Source: Paenarthrobacter sp. GOM3
GTDB lineage: Bacteria; Actinomycetota; Actinomycetes; Actinomycetales; Micrococcaceae
NCBI RefSeq assembly: GCF_018215265.2
Contig: NZ_CP136562.1
Location: 4,092,001-4,156,000 of the forward strand
DNA length: 64,000 nt
Reading direction: 5' to 3'
This document shows, in pieces, positions 44,746 to 54,317 of this stretch. Each line of letters opens with the position of its first letter. Within the stretch, counting starts at the first letter, position 1. Position numbers and translations under genes: made by a program. Below the pieces are notes generated by a model that worked only from the letters and a program-made list of their open reading frames with translations, ran no database searches and was not told the origin of the DNA.

Positions 44746-46206
44746 ATGTCCGACCAGACAACACAGGGGCGACTCCGCGCCTCCAGCAGGGACAGCGAGC
44801 CCCACCTGTCACGCTCGCTCAGCAACCGCCACATCCAACTCCTGGCCATCGGCGGCGCCATCGGTACGGGCCTCTTCATGGGCTCCGGCAAGACCATCTC
44901 GGTTGCCGGTCCCTCCGTAATCTTCGTGTACATGATCATCGGCTTCATGCTCTTCTTCGTCATGCGGGCCATGGGCCAGCTCCTGCTGTCCAACCTGAAC
45001 TACAAGTCCTTCAGCGACTTCGCCGGCGACCTTCTGGGCCCGTGGGCAGGCTTCTTCACCGGCTGGACCTACTGGTTCTGCTGGGTGGTCACCGGCGTCG
45101 CGGACGTCATCGCGATCGCCGGCTACGCCGACGCGCTATGGCCGGGAATCCAGCTATGGATCCCGGGGCTGGCCACCATCATCATCCTTCTGCTCCTGAA
45201 CCTGCCCACCGTCAAAGCCTTCGGCGAAACCGAGTTCTGGTTCGCGCTCATCAAGATCGTGGCCATCGTTGCGCTGATCGTAGTGGGCCTGGTCATGATC
45301 TTCACCGGCTTCCAATCCAACGCCGGCACCGCCAGCTTCACCAACCTCTGGAGCCACGGCGGGTTCTTCCCCAAGGAATTCATGGGCTTCGTGGCCGGCT
45401 TCCAGATCGCCGTCTTCGCGTTCGTGGGCATCGAACTGGTGGGCACCGCCGCCGCTGAAACCAAGAACCCGGAGCACAACCTCCCCCGCGCCATCAACGC
45501 CATCCCCTTGCGCGTCATGCTCTTCTACGTGGGCGCCCTCATCATCCTGATGTCCGTCACCCCATGGACCGAGTTCAAAGCAGGCCAAAGCCCGTTCATC
45601 GCCATGTTCTCCCTTGCAGGCCTCGGCATGGCCGCCACCGTCGTGAACCTCGTAGTCCTCACGTCCGCCATGTCCTCGGCCAACTCCGGCATCTATTCGA
45701 CGTCGCGTATGGTCTACGGCCTGGCCAACGACGGCGACGCACCCAAGCTCTTCGGCCGGCTCTCCAGCCGCAAAGTACCCCAGAACGCACTGTTCCTCTC
45801 GTGCGTCCTGCTGCTGGCCGGCGTCGCGCTCCTCTACGCAGGCAAGGACGTTGGCGTGGCGTTCGACATGGTGACCACCGTGTCCGCCGTCTGCTTCATG
45901 TTCGTTTGGTCCATCATCCTGGCCAGCTACCTGGTGTACCGCAAGCGCCGCCCCGAGCAGCACGCCGCTTCACCGTTCAAGATGCCCGGCGGCATTCCGA
46001 TGGTGTGGGTGGTGTTCGCGTTCTTCGCATTCCTCGTGTGGGCCCTGACCACGCAGCCGGACACATCCACAGCACTGCTGGTGACACCCATTTGGTTCGC
46101 GATCCTCGGCGTTGCCTACGCGGTGGTTCGTAAGTCCCCGCTGCACCAGGCCCGCGTGGCCGAATGGAAGGCGATGTCCGAAGCCGAAACCGCGGCAGCG
46201 CGCTAA
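44746..46206 (+). CDS. cycA: D-serine/D-alanine/glycine permease (CycA-type APC transporter)
   Basis: 486-residue amino acid-polyamine-organocation permease, close to E. coli CycA over its whole length: LSNRHIQLLAIGGAIGTGLF, MGSGKTISVAGPSVIFVYMI, FFTGWTYWFCWVVTGVADVI, FQIAVFAFVGIELVGTAAAE, SSANSGIYSTSRMVYGLAND and FMFVWSIILASYLVYRKRRP. Twelve helices; H+ symport of glycine, D-alanine and D-serine is expected. ATG 44746 is chosen by alignment of the N-terminus; an in-frame start 33 bp upstream is unlikely. Monocistronic, ending in a strong terminator. Confidence 0.92.
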   Translation: MSDQTTQGRLRASSRDSEPHLSRSLSNRHIQLLAIGGAIGTGLFMGSGKTISVAGPSVIFVYMIIGFMLFFVMRAMGQLLLSNLNYKSFSDFAGDLLGPWAGFFTGWTYWFCWVVTGVADVIAIAGYADALWPGIQLWIPGLATIIILLLLNLPTVKAFGETEFWFALIKIVAIVALIVVGLVMIFTGFQSNAGTASFTNLWSHGGFFPKEFMGFVAGFQIAVFAFVGIELVGTAAAETKNPEHNLPRAINAIPLRVMLFYVGALIILMSVTPWTEFKAGQSPFIAMFSLAGLGMAATVVNLVVLTSAMSSANSGIYSTSRMVYGLANDGDAPKLFGRLSSRKVPQNALFLSCVLLLAGVALLYAGKDVGVAFDMVTTVSAVCFMFVWSIILASYLVYRKRRPEQHAASPFKMPGGIPMVWVVFAFFAFLVWALTTQPDTSTALLVTPIWFAILGVAYAVVRKSPLHQARVAEWKAMSEAETAAAR

Positions 46207-46218
46207 ACCCGCGCTCCT

Positions 46219-46269
46219 GAAAAGGCCCGACGCCGGGCACCCAGTTGGGTGCCCGACGTCGGGCTTTTC
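46219..46269 (+). terminator. Terminator after cycA
   Basis: Long stem: AAAGGCCCGACGCCGGGCACC pairs (with one mismatch) with GGTGCCCGACGTCGGGCTTT, then TTCTG. It begins 13 bp after the cycA stop. Confidence 0.88.
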
Positions 46270-46276
46270 TGTTGCC

Positions 46277-46354
46277 GACCCTCACTCACATCCCTACCGC
46301 TTCCCACCGACCCTCACTCACATCCCTACCGCTTCCCACCGCCCCTCACTCACC
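46277..46354 (+). repeat. 32-bp tandem repeats, opposite orientation
   Basis: Units start at 46277, 46309 and 46341 with GACCCTCACTCACATCCC, exactly 32 bp apart; the third is partial. Read on the plus strand they resemble the reverse complement of the GTGAGAGAGCG units in the other two arrays, GACGCTCTCTCACGTTCC, and so have the same orientation relative to their upstream gene (here cycA). Confidence 0.8.
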
Positions 46355-46360
46355 GGCACG

Positions 46361-46410
46361 GAAAGGCCCGGCGTCGGACACTCAAGTGAGTGCTCGACGT
46401 CGGGCCTTTA
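46361..46410. terminator. Second hairpin between cycA and the mtlD-side repeats
   Basis: AAAGGCCCGGCGTCGGACACT and AGTGCTCGACGTCGGGCCTTT form an imperfect long stem, close in sequence to the cycA terminator 90 bp upstream and with T-runs on both sides. Probably ends the convergent mtlD transcript or backs up cycA termination. Confidence 0.75.
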
Positions 46411-46414
46411 TGTG

Positions 46415-46560
46415 GAACGTGAGAGAGCGTCACGCCCAACCGGGCGGAACGTGAGAGAGCGTCACGCCCAACCGGGCGGAACGTGAGAGAGCGTCACGCC
46501 CAATCAGGCGGAACGTGAGAGAGCGTCACGCCCAACCGGGCGGAACGTGAGAGAGCGTCA
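46415..46560 (-). repeat. 32-bp tandem repeat array ending at mtlD stop codon
   Basis: Five units at 46415, 46447, 46479, 46511 and 46543, each beginning GAACGTGAGAGAGCGTCACG, with exactly 32-bp period and almost identical sequence. In the last unit the TCA is the complement of the mtlD stop codon. The offset from ACGTGAG to TCA (13 bases) is identical to that of the array at the gntR end. The remaining parts of this 351-bp gap are two hairpins and the inverse array; no gene is seen. Confidence 0.92.
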
Positions 46561-47706
46561 CAGCTCCGCTTGGCGGTCCTCCACGAGCTTCTGCAGCGCC
46601 GGGAAAAGCGGGTGCGCAGGCGTCAGTTCCGTGACACGCTCGACGACGGCGGCCGCGTCCAGCTCGGACAGCATGTTGGCGAGCTCCACGGCTTCGTCGT
46701 CCGCTCCGTCATCGAACCGCAGGGCTGCGGACATCGCCTCAAGCAGTGCCACGGGGGTGACGCCGCGCTCGGCGAGCTCAGCTGCCGGACCAACGAACCG
46801 CTCGTGCCGGCCGAGCTTACGCAGGGGCGCGCGGCCCACGCGGTTCACGGTGTCGGGGAGGTGCGGGTTGGAGAAGCGCGACAGGATCTTCTGCACATAC
46901 GCCTCCTGCTCGGCCTCAACGAAACCGTGCTTGGCCACCAGGAGTTCCTTGGTCTCCTCCAGCACAGCCCGGACCTTGGCGGCCACCGAAGGATCGGCCA
47001 TGGCGTCCGAAATCTTCTCAATGCCGGCCGCGTAACCGAAGTAGGCCGCCGAAGCGTGACCGGTGTTCACGGTGAACAGCTTCCGCTCGATGTACGGTCC
47101 CAACTCGTCCACGAACGTGGCGCCCGGGATCACCGGCGCGTTGCCCTTGAAGGGCGTGCGGTCGATGACCCACTCGTAGAACGTCTCCACCGTGACATCC
47201 AAGCCCTGGCCCGGCGCCTGGTTGGGGACGATACGGTCCACCGCGGTGTTGGCGAAAACGGCGACGGCGTCAAGATCCCCGGCCGAGTCATCCCAGGCAG
47301 CCCGTATCTCGGCGTGCAGCAGATGGGTGGCATTGATGGCGTTCTCGCACGCCATTACCTGCAAGGGCGGCAAATCCGTGGGGCGGACAGCCAGCCCGCG
47401 GGCTATCACCGGCGCCACGAACTTCAGGATGTGGGGCCCCACAGCGGTGGTGACCACATCCGCCGTCGAGATTTCCTCCACGACGGTGGCTTCCTGCGTA
47501 GCCGAGTTCAAAGCCCGGAAGCCTTCGACAGTTTTCACCGAAGGGTTGTCGCCGACCTCATGGACGTCATAGCTGGTGGCCTCGGCGAGCTGGCTGATCA
47601 AGGCATCCGCGACGTCGGCGAACACCACCTCATAGCCTGCTTCGTGGAGCAGCAACCCCACGAAGCCGCGCCCGATATTGCCTGCACCGAAATGGACTGC
47701 CTTCAC
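46558..47706 (-). CDS. mtlD: Mannitol-1-phosphate 5-dehydrogenase
   Basis: Oxidises mannitol 1-phosphate to fructose 6-phosphate with NAD+. 382 residues, the normal MtlD length. N-terminal NAD-binding [20 protein letters not shown], then [20 protein letters not shown], and the catalytic region VEPFYEW-like [20 protein letters not shown] and [20 protein letters not shown]. The GTG start overlaps the mtlA stop (TAGTG), so the two are coupled. Its stop codon lies in the last unit of a 32-bp repeat array. Confidence 0.95.
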   Translation of the reverse strand: MKAVHFGAGNIGRGFVGLLLHEAGYEVVFADVADALISQLAEATSYDVHEVGDNPSVKTVEGFRALNSATQEATVVEEISTADVVTTAVGPHILKFVAPVIARGLAVRPTDLPPLQVMACENAINATHLLHAEIRAAWDDSAGDLDAVAVFANTAVDRIVPNQAPGQGLDVTVETFYEWVIDRTPFKGNAPVIPGATFVDELGPYIERKLFTVNTGHASAAYFGYAAGIEKISDAMADPSVAAKVRAVLEETKELLVAKHGFVEAEQEAYVQKILSRFSNPHLPDTVNRVGRAPLRKLGRHERFVGPAAELAERGVTPVALLEAMSAALRFDDGADDEAVELANMLSELDAAAVVERVTELTPAHPLFPALQKLVEDRQAEL

Positions 47707-49739
47707 TATGCGTTGACCTTTCCGAACAGCTCCAGGACTTCCTCAACCGTGGTGGCTTCCTCCAACTGGGCAACCTGCGCCTTGTTGGTGAAGATCTTCG
47801 CGATGGAGGACAGGATGTGGAGGTGTTCGTTGTTGATGCCGGCAACGCCGACCACGAACTTCACTTGCTTGCCGCCCCAATCGATGCCCTCGGGGTAGCG
47901 GATGATGGACACTGCCGAGTGCATGATGTGCTCTTTGGCATCGTTGGTGCCGTGCGGAATGGCCAGGAAGCTGCCCATGTAGGTGGACACTGATTCTTCG
48001 CGTTCGTGCATTGCGTGGACGTAGCTCATGTCCACTGCACCACGGTCCAGCAGGAGCTGCCCGGCTTCGTCGATCGCCGAGTCGCGGTCCCGTGCCTTGC
48101 CGTCCAGGATCACGCTCTCGCGCATCAGTACTGATTTACCTTCGACGTCGGCGGCCGGCTCAGCGGCATGTGCACCATGGGCGGCGGCTGCTTCAGTTGT
48201 GGCAGCGGCTGGTTCCGTGATCGTGCCCGTACCCGAAGCCGCGTCTTCGCTGTTGCTGGAGCGGACCAGGTCGACGATTTCGTCGTACTTAGGGCTGTTC
48301 ATGAAGTTGTCCACCGAGTAGTGCACGGCGCTGGCGGTACGGGGCTGCGCACGTTCGGTGAGGTCCTGGTGCGTGACAACGACGTCGTAGCTGTCGTTGA
48401 GGTTGGCGATGGCCGAGTTGGTGACCTTGACGTCCGGGAAGCCGGCGGCCTTGATCTTGTTGCGCAGGACCGAGGCGCCCATGGCACTGGAGCCCATGCC
48501 GGCGTCGCAGGCGAAGACGATGGTCTGCACGGGGCGAGTCAGGACAGTGCCTTCACCCTGGGCAGCGACCCTGTCGCCCACCAGAGCCGACGAGACCGAG
48601 CTCTTCTTGCCCTTCATGGCTTCCATTCGGGACGTGGCTGCGGATAGATCGTCTTCCCCCTTGTTCTTGGAGGTCCGGAGAATCAGCGAGGCAATGAGGA
48701 AGGACACGGTGGTTGCAAGGACAACCGCGAGGATGACGCCAACGTAGCTGTCGCGTGATGTCTGGGCAATGACCGCAATGATGGAACCTGGAGCAGCAGG
48801 TGCCACCAGGCCGGAGTTGGTGATGGCCAGGGTTGCGATACCGGTCATACCGCCACCAATGGCAGCGAGGATCAGGATGGGCTTCATCAGGACGTACGGG
48901 AAGTAGATCTCGTGGATGCCGCCCAGGAAGTGGATGATCGCTGCACCCGGAGCTGAAGCCCTTGCCGCGCCACGGCCAAAGAACATGTACGCCAGCAGGA
49001 TGCCCAGGCCCGGGCCGGGGTTGGCTTCGAGCAGGAACAGGATGGACTTGCCCTGGTCCAGCGATTGCTGGATGCCCAAGGGAGTCAGCACGCCGTGGTT
49101 GATGGCGTTGTTCAGGAAGAGGACCTTGGCAGGCTCGATGAAGATGCTGGTCAGCGGGAGCAAGCCGTTGTCCACCAGGAACTGGACCACTGAACCCGCG
49201 CCGGCGGTGAAGGCCTTGACCACAGGGGTGAGGCCGTAGAACCCGAGCAGGGTCAAAATCCCGCCCCAGATACCGGCGGAAAAGTTGTTGACAAGCATCT
49301 CGAAGCCGGGCCGGATCTTGCCGTCCCAGATGCTGTCGATCTTCTTCATGGTCCAGCCGCCCAGCGGGCCCATGATCATGGCGCCAATGAACATGGGGAT
49401 GCCGGTGCCAACGATCACGCCCATGGTGGCAATGGCACCCACCACGCCGCCTCGAACGTCATAGACCATCCGGCCACCGGTGTAGGCGATCAGCAGGGGA
49501 AGCAGGTAGTTGACCATGGGACCCACAAGGCCCACGTTGGCTACGCCGTCAGCGTTGGTGCCGAAGCCACCGAGCGCAGGAACCGGAATCCAGCCCTTCT
49601 CGATGAACAGGGCTGTAATGAGGCCCCAGGCGATGAAAGCGCCAATGTTGGGCATGATCATGCCGGACAGGAATGTTCCGAACTTTTGGACGCCAACGCG
49701 GGCGCTGGTGCGGGGCTTCGCAACTGTCTCTGTTGCCAT
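47706..49739 (-). CDS. mtlA: PTS mannitol transporter EIICBA
   Basis: 677-residue mannitol permease with all three domains fused. EIIC (about 15-355) has eight or so membrane segments and [20 protein letters not shown] with the conserved GIHE. EIIB (about 400-495) has [20 protein letters not shown] with the phosphorylated Cys411. After an Ala-rich linker, EIIA (about 535-677) has [20 protein letters not shown] with the phosphorylated His596. It takes up and phosphorylates mannitol, receiving phosphate from the EI and HPr encoded nearby. Followed by mtlD. Confidence 0.95.
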   Translation of the reverse strand: MATETVAKPRTSARVGVQKFGTFLSGMIMPNIGAFIAWGLITALFIEKGWIPVPALGGFGTNADGVANVGLVGPMVNYLLPLLIAYTGGRMVYDVRGGVVGAIATMGVIVGTGIPMFIGAMIMGPLGGWTMKKIDSIWDGKIRPGFEMLVNNFSAGIWGGILTLLGFYGLTPVVKAFTAGAGSVVQFLVDNGLLPLTSIFIEPAKVLFLNNAINHGVLTPLGIQQSLDQGKSILFLLEANPGPGLGILLAYMFFGRGAARASAPGAAIIHFLGGIHEIYFPYVLMKPILILAAIGGGMTGIATLAITNSGLVAPAAPGSIIAVIAQTSRDSYVGVILAVVLATTVSFLIASLILRTSKNKGEDDLSAATSRMEAMKGKKSSVSSALVGDRVAAQGEGTVLTRPVQTIVFACDAGMGSSAMGASVLRNKIKAAGFPDVKVTNSAIANLNDSYDVVVTHQDLTERAQPRTASAVHYSVDNFMNSPKYDEIVDLVRSSNSEDAASGTGTITEPAAATTEAAAAHGAHAAEPAADVEGKSVLMRESVILDGKARDRDSAIDEAGQLLLDRGAVDMSYVHAMHEREESVSTYMGSFLAIPHGTNDAKEHIMHSAVSIIRYPEGIDWGGKQVKFVVGVAGINNEHLHILSSIAKIFTNKAQVAQLEEATTVEEVLELFGKVNA

Positions 49740-49805
49740 GTGAATTCCTAACGTGTGTCCCGCGGCGGCGCGGGGTCAGTCGATACAGATCGAGCGAGAA
49801 CAGCC

Positions 49806-50528
49806 TTAGGAGCTGCTGGAAATGCGGTGAAGCCACTCAAGGAAAAGCTTCAGTTCAGAGCTGGATAGTTGGTCCGAATGCGAGGCCTGCAGTGCCGCAT
49901 TCAGGGCGATTGCCGCAACAACAACCGAGGACTTACCGGAGTCTTCCGCTGCGGCGCCACGGGCGGTGTCCGTGGAGACGGCAAAAATCATGGAATCCCG
50001 GGTCATCGTTGAGAGCTCGAGGTTCCGTTCTTCCACCGGTTCTGCGATCAGCATGAGCGTGACGCCCACGTTGGCCGCCAGGATGCTTCGGGCCGCTTCG
50101 CGGGGCGGCACGTTGATCTGACCGGAGATCGCGGCCTTGTTCAGCATCTCTTCCAGAAGCGCTTCAGCATCGGCCACGATTGCTGGGCGGCTTTCCGGCC
50201 TGATGTTGCCGAACATCACCAGATACAGGTGGGGTTGGGTCAGGCCGAACTGGACGTGGTTGTCCCACATCCGCCGGACATCTTCCAAAGGCTCCCCGGA
50301 CGGTGCAAAATCCCGCTCCCCCGCCACATACTCTTCGAAACCGGCGGAAACGACGGCGTCGAAGAGCCCTTCTTTGTCGCCAAAGTGGTGGTAGAGCGTA
50401 GGCGCCGTGACCCCGGCAAGCTTGGTGATCTGGCGCGTTGAGACCGCTGACCCCTCCGAATTCGCCAGCAATTCGGCAGCTGCGCGAAGCAACCGAATTT
50501 TGGGCGGAAGCTGGTCATCGAAACTCAT
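49806..50528 (-). CDS. TetR family regulator of the mannitol/PTS region
   Basis: 240-residue TetR-type regulator: HTH region IRLLRAAAELLANSEGSAVS, TRQITKLAGVTAPTLYHHFG and DKEGLFDAVVSAGFEEYVAG. It lies 66 bp upstream of mtlA on the same strand and is divergent from ptsI, with a palindrome in between, so it probably regulates ptsI, itself and perhaps mtlAD. Ligand unknown. Confidence 0.87.
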   Translation of the reverse strand: MSFDDQLPPKIRLLRAAAELLANSEGSAVSTRQITKLAGVTAPTLYHHFGDKEGLFDAVVSAGFEEYVAGERDFAPSGEPLEDVRRMWDNHVQFGLTQPHLYLVMFGNIRPESRPAIVADAEALLEEMLNKAAISGQINVPPREAARSILAANVGVTLMLIAEPVEERNLELSTMTRDSMIFAVSTDTARGAAAEDSGKSSVVVAAIALNAALQASHSDQLSSSELKLFLEWLHRISSSS

Positions 50529-50546
50529 AACCGCTACCCTAGCACC

Positions 50547-50561
50547 TATAGCGTTGCTATA
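50547..50561. promoter_or_regulatory. Operator between tetR and ptsI
   Basis: TATAGC-GTT-GCTATA, a perfect 6-bp inverted repeat 19 bp upstream of the tetR start and 85 bp before ptsI. The size suits a TetR dimer. Confidence 0.65.
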
Positions 50562-50645
50562 TGAAGTGGCTCACAAGAGTTATTTATGGGGCTCCCGGTG
50601 CCGTCGCCGGCGGGTCTGAACCAACAAGCAGGAACAGAGGATTCA

Positions 50646-52331
50646 GTGCAGAATTTCCAAGGCGTAGGGGTAAGCCCTGGCCGCATCATTGGTTCCGTCC
50701 GCCAGATGCCCAAGCCGGTGAGCGAACCGCCGTCGGGCGAACGGTTGGCCGCGGGCGTCAGCCCGGAAGACGCCGTCGCCGGCTTGAAAGCGGCAGCCCA
50801 GTCGGTTCACGACGAACTCAAGAGCCGCGCGGACACCGCCTCGGGCGATGGCAAAGCTGTCCTTGAAGCCACGGCCCTCATGGCCAAGGACACCATGCTC
50901 TTGAAATCGGCGGCCAAACTCATCAACGCGGGTTCCTCGGCTGAGCGCGCCATCTGGGAAGCCGGCGCATCCGTGTCCGAAATGCTGCACAACCTCGGCG
51001 GCTACATGGCTGAACGCGCCACGGATGTCCTGGACGTTCGTGCACGCATCGTCGCCGAACTTCGCGGCGTCCCCGCGCCCGGCATCCCGTCCTCCGAGAC
51101 CCCCTTCATCCTGGTGGCCGAGGACCTCGCCCCCGCCGACACCGCGACGCTGAACCCGGCCGTGGTGCTCGCCCTGGTAACGTCCGGAGGCGGACCGCAG
51201 TCGCACACCGCGATCATCGCGCGCTCACTCGGCCTGCCGGCAGTCGTTGCGGCCCACGGCGTCGACTCCATCGCCGATGGCTCCGAAGTGTACGTTGACG
51301 GCGCGGCCGGTTCCGTCGCCCTGGAACCCGGCGAGGAACAGCGTGCCGCTGCAACCGCCTGGGCGGAAACGTCCGCCACGCTCGCCGAATTCGACGGAAA
51401 CGGCACGACGGCGGACGGTCACCTGGTGCCGCTACTCGCCAACGTTGGTGGAGCCAAGGATGCCGTGGCAGCCGCTGGCCTCGGAGCACAGGGAGTCGGC
51501 CTGTTCCGCACCGAATTCTGTTTCCTTGAACGCGACACCGAACCCTCCGTGGACGAGCAGGCCGCAGCGTACAAGGCCGTGTTTGACGCATTCCCGGGCA
51601 AGAAGGTAGTACTCCGGACCCTGGATGCGGGCGCCGACAAGCCCCTCCCGTTCCTCACGGACGCCACCGAACCCAACCCCGCACTGGGTGTGCGCGGGTA
51701 CCGTACGGACTTCACGACGCCGGGCGTCCTCGAGCGACAGCTGGAAGCAATCGCCCGCGCAGCTTCCGGGTCCGAGGCCGACGTCTGGGTCATGGCTCCC
51801 ATGATCTCCACGGCAGCCGAAGCCGGACGCTTTGCCTCGCTTTGTGCTGCGGCCGGACTTCAGACGCCGGGCGTGATGGTAGAGGTTCCCTCTGCCGCCC
51901 TCACAGCCGCCACCGTCCTTCGCGAAGTCGGATTCGCCTCCCTTGGCACCAACGACCTCACGCAGTACGCCATGGCCGCCGACCGCCAACTCGGGCCCCT
52001 CGCGGAACTGAACACCCCGTGGCAGCCCGCAGTCCTCCGGCTCGTGCAGCTCACGGTGGAAGGTTCAGCACAGGAGGGCAACAACAAACCGGTGGGTGTC
52101 TGCGGTGAGGCGGCCGCGGACCCGGCCCTCGCCGTCGTTCTGACCGGGCTGGGTGTCACCACACTGTCAATGACCGCACGCTCGTTGGCCGCCGTCGGCA
52201 CTGTGTTGAAAACGGTCACGCTGGAACAGGCACAGGAGCTGGCCCGCCTTGCCCTGTCAGCCCCCAGCGCCACCGAAGCGCGCGACTGGGTCCGTGCCAA
52301 GCTCCCCGTGCTTGAAGAGCTCGGCCTCTAG
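50646..52331 (+). CDS. ptsI: PTS phosphoenolpyruvate-protein phosphotransferase (Enzyme I)
   Basis: Cytosolic Enzyme I, transferring phosphate from PEP to HPr. 561 residues. The phosphohistidine motif is GGGPQSHTAIIARSLGLPAV (His187). The PEP-binding domain contains GAQGVGLFRTEFCFLERDTE, VVLRTLDAGADKPLPFLTDA, NPALGVRGYR, and SLGTNDLTQYAMAADRQLGP. I choose GTG 50646 (GAGG six bases upstream); an in-frame ATG at 50586 would add 20 unconserved residues. ptsH follows at 32 bp. Confidence 0.94.
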   Translation: MQNFQGVGVSPGRIIGSVRQMPKPVSEPPSGERLAAGVSPEDAVAGLKAAAQSVHDELKSRADTASGDGKAVLEATALMAKDTMLLKSAAKLINAGSSAERAIWEAGASVSEMLHNLGGYMAERATDVLDVRARIVAELRGVPAPGIPSSETPFILVAEDLAPADTATLNPAVVLALVTSGGGPQSHTAIIARSLGLPAVVAAHGVDSIADGSEVYVDGAAGSVALEPGEEQRAAATAWAETSATLAEFDGNGTTADGHLVPLLANVGGAKDAVAAAGLGAQGVGLFRTEFCFLERDTEPSVDEQAAAYKAVFDAFPGKKVVLRTLDAGADKPLPFLTDATEPNPALGVRGYRTDFTTPGVLERQLEAIARAASGSEADVWVMAPMISTAAEAGRFASLCAAAGLQTPGVMVEVPSAALTAATVLREVGFASLGTNDLTQYAMAADRQLGPLAELNTPWQPAVLRLVQLTVEGSAQEGNNKPVGVCGEAAADPALAVVLTGLGVTTLSMTARSLAAVGTVLKTVTLEQAQELARLALSAPSATEARDWVRAKLPVLEELGL

Positions 52332-52363
52332 CCCCTATCCATACGGAATACCAGGAGAAACAC

Positions 52364-52642
52364 ATGCCTGAACGCACAGCCACCATCGCCAGCCGCTCCG
52401 GCTTGCACGCCCGCCCGGCCGCCCTCTTCGCCGAGGCTGCGGGCGAACAGCCCGTTGAGGTCACCATCGCCATGCAGGGTGCCCCTGCCGATGACGCGCT
52501 CGACGCCGCCAGCATCCTTTCGCTCATGACGCTCGGCGCAGCGAATGGGGACGTTGTTGTGCTTCGGGCCGAGGGCGATGGCGCGGACGCTGCGCTGGAC
52601 GCACTGGTGAAGCTGCTGGAGACGGACCTGGACGCGGAGTAG
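52364..52642 (+). CDS. ptsH: Phosphocarrier protein HPr
   Basis: 92-residue HPr with the phosphorylation site SRSGLHARPAALFAEAAGEQ (His15). The regulatory-serine region reads ALDAASILSLMTLGA, so a serine is present at the Ser46-like position, though whether an HPr kinase phosphorylates it is unknown. Passes phosphate from Enzyme I to the mannitol EIIA encoded in this cluster and to other permeases. Confidence 0.95.
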   Translation: MPERTATIASRSGLHARPAALFAEAAGEQPVEVTIAMQGAPADDALDAASILSLMTLGAANGDVVVLRAEGDGADAALDALVKLLETDLDAE

Positions 52643-52666
52643 GTTCTTCCGGGCTAGGCTTCTGCC

Positions 52667-53068
52667 ATGGCACTGATAGCTCCCCGCGTCACGGCCGGGC
52701 TCCCCGCCGACGACGCCCGGAATCTCGCGCGTTCCCTCCAGGACAGCAACGACATCACCGTGTTCGTGGATGGCACAGTCCACCGCCTGCCCGACCAGGC
52801 GAGGGACGCCGTCGTCGACCTCCTGGCGCGACTGGGCCGGGGCGAAACGGTGACGGTCAGCAGCGTGGAGGAAATGCTCACCACATCCCAGGCAGCGGAA
52901 CTCGCGGGCATCTCGCACACGTACCTGCGCAATATGACCGATCGAGGCGAGATTCCCGTGGAGTACCGGGGTACGCATCGTCGGATCCGGCAGGCAGCGA
53001 TCATGGAGTGGCTGGAAACGCAGAGAAAGAAGCAGTCCGGGGATGGCGATGACCACATCAGCGAGTAG
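52667..53068 (+). CDS. Excisionase/MerR-like helix-turn-helix protein
   Basis: 133-residue DNA-binding protein. The first 75 residues are an unassigned helical domain (SLQDSNDITVFVDGTVHRLP); the C-terminal half is a MerR-like winged HTH of the excisionase type: LTTSQAAELAGISHTYLRNM, then EIPVEYRGTHRRIRQAAIME. Such proteins are often antitoxins paired with PIN-domain toxins, but no PIN gene follows; the 3' end overlaps an alpha/beta hydrolase by 20 bp. Role unknown. Confidence 0.82.
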   Translation: MALIAPRVTAGLPADDARNLARSLQDSNDITVFVDGTVHRLPDQARDAVVDLLARLGRGETVTVSSVEEMLTTSQAAELAGISHTYLRNMTDRGEIPVEYRGTHRRIRQAAIMEWLETQRKKQSGDGDDHISE

Positions 53069-53858
53069 GCAGCGGCCCACGTTTGAGGTGGCGGACGTCG
53101 AGGTTTCGGGCCTGACCGGCCGGATCCACTGGACCAAAGGGACACCGGCGCCAGGTGAGGGCCCCGGGAACGAACCGGCGTACATCCTGATCCACGGCAT
53201 TGGAGTGTCGCATCGGTACTTGGCGCGGCTCCACGCCGTCCTCGCCGCCCACGCGCCAACCTATTCCTTCGACCTTCCCGGTTTCGCGGGGACTCCCAGG
53301 CCGGGCCGCCAACTCCAGGTGGAGGATTACGGCGCCTTCATCGCGGAGGCCCTGGCGTCGCGGGGCATCGAATCGTACGTCCTTGTGGGTCATTCCATGG
53401 GAGTGCAGTTTGCCATCGAAGCAGCATTGCATGCGCCCGACCGGGTTCAGCGCCTGGTGTTGATGGGACCGGTGGTTGATTCCAGGCACAAGAGCGTTTT
53501 CCGGCAATCACTGGCGCTCACCTTGGACGGCGTCCTTCGCGAGAGTCCTTCATCCAACTGGATCGTGGTCTCCGACTACTTCCGCTGCGGGCCCCGCTGG
53601 TACCTCACCGAACTCCCTGTGATGATGGGCTATCCCACGGAAAAGCGGTTGGCCGGCATCAAGGTGCCGGTGCTGGTCCTGCGTGGGAGCCGCGACCAGG
53701 TGGCGGGCCCTGACTGGTCACTGCGGCTTTCCCGGACCGTGGACCAAGGACGCCTGGTGGAGATTCCCGGGGTGGGACACGTGGCGCAGCACATGCGTCC
53801 GCAAGCGGTTGCGGATGCCATCCGCAGCTTCGTCGCCGCGACCACCCAGCGCAGTTAG
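53049..53858 (+). CDS. Alpha/beta hydrolase
   Basis: 269-residue alpha/beta-fold hydrolase. The oxyanion loop is YILIHGIGVSHRYLARL, the nucleophile elbow VLVGHSMGVQFAIEAALHAP (Ser116), the acid is in VLVLRGSRDQVAGPDWS, and the base His in IPGVGHVAQHMRPQAVADAI. There is no signal peptide. The start is ambiguous: ATG 53049 has GGGGA upstream; ATG 53043 adds two residues. Substrate unknown. Overlap with the HTH gene suggests co-translation. Confidence 0.87.
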   Translation: MTTSASRQRPTFEVADVEVSGLTGRIHWTKGTPAPGEGPGNEPAYILIHGIGVSHRYLARLHAVLAAHAPTYSFDLPGFAGTPRPGRQLQVEDYGAFIAEALASRGIESYVLVGHSMGVQFAIEAALHAPDRVQRLVLMGPVVDSRHKSVFRQSLALTLDGVLRESPSSNWIVVSDYFRCGPRWYLTELPVMMGYPTEKRLAGIKVPVLVLRGSRDQVAGPDWSLRLSRTVDQGRLVEIPGVGHVAQHMRPQAVADAIRSFVAATTQRS

Positions 53859-53990
53859 GCAACGCGGCACAGTTAGGCGCTTGGGCACGACGTCGGAGCG
53901 CGGGTTGGGTGCCCCTTGTTGGCCCCGGTTGGATCAGGCTAGGCTGGCCAGGCAAGCGAATAGTAAGTCTGCTTACGAAAGGGTTTGACC

Positions 53991-54254
53991 ATGACCAGCT
54001 ATGACCCGGAAGACGATCCCCAAACCTTCGGCGTGAGCGGCGCGACCGGACCCTTCGACACCACCGCCGATGCCGACAGCACCCACGAAGATCCAGACAT
54101 GCGCCAGGACGAGGACGACGATCCTGCCGCCTCCGCCAACCCCGATCCCCTGGACGGCAACGTCACGGGATTGGAGCCGGGCGGCGGGGTACCCCCGGGT
54201 GAAACGCCGCCCGCCGAGGGCAGCATGAGCAGCGACCAGGGGCACGAAGAGTAA
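53991..54254 (+). CDS. Small acidic protein, DUF6480-like
   Basis: 87-residue, very acidic, low-complexity protein without cysteine, membrane span or signal. The tail [20 protein letters not shown] followed by EGSMSS matches, as I recall, the conserved region of the actinobacterial DUF6480 family. Probably disordered; function unknown. ATG 53991 has GAAAGGG seven bases upstream. Confidence 0.7.
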   Translation: MTSYDPEDDPQTFGVSGATGPFDTTADADSTHEDPDMRQDEDDDPAASANPDPLDGNVTGLEPGGGVPPGETPPAEGSMSSDQGHEE

Positions 54255-54262
54255 CTACGTCG

Positions 54263-54299
54263 CCAACCCGCTGTTGCGTTGCGGGCCAGCAACGTAATA
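54263..54299. terminator. Intergenic palindrome / terminator after DUF6480-like gene
   Basis: CGCTGTTGCGTTGC and GCAACGTAATAGCG form an imperfect stem-loop just after the small acidic gene and before the convergent ligase stop. Nearly the same palindrome follows ald at 59578, so it looks like a dispersed repeat that can act as a terminator. Confidence 0.7.
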
Positions 54300-54317
54300 G
54301 CGGACTGGCAACGTGCC

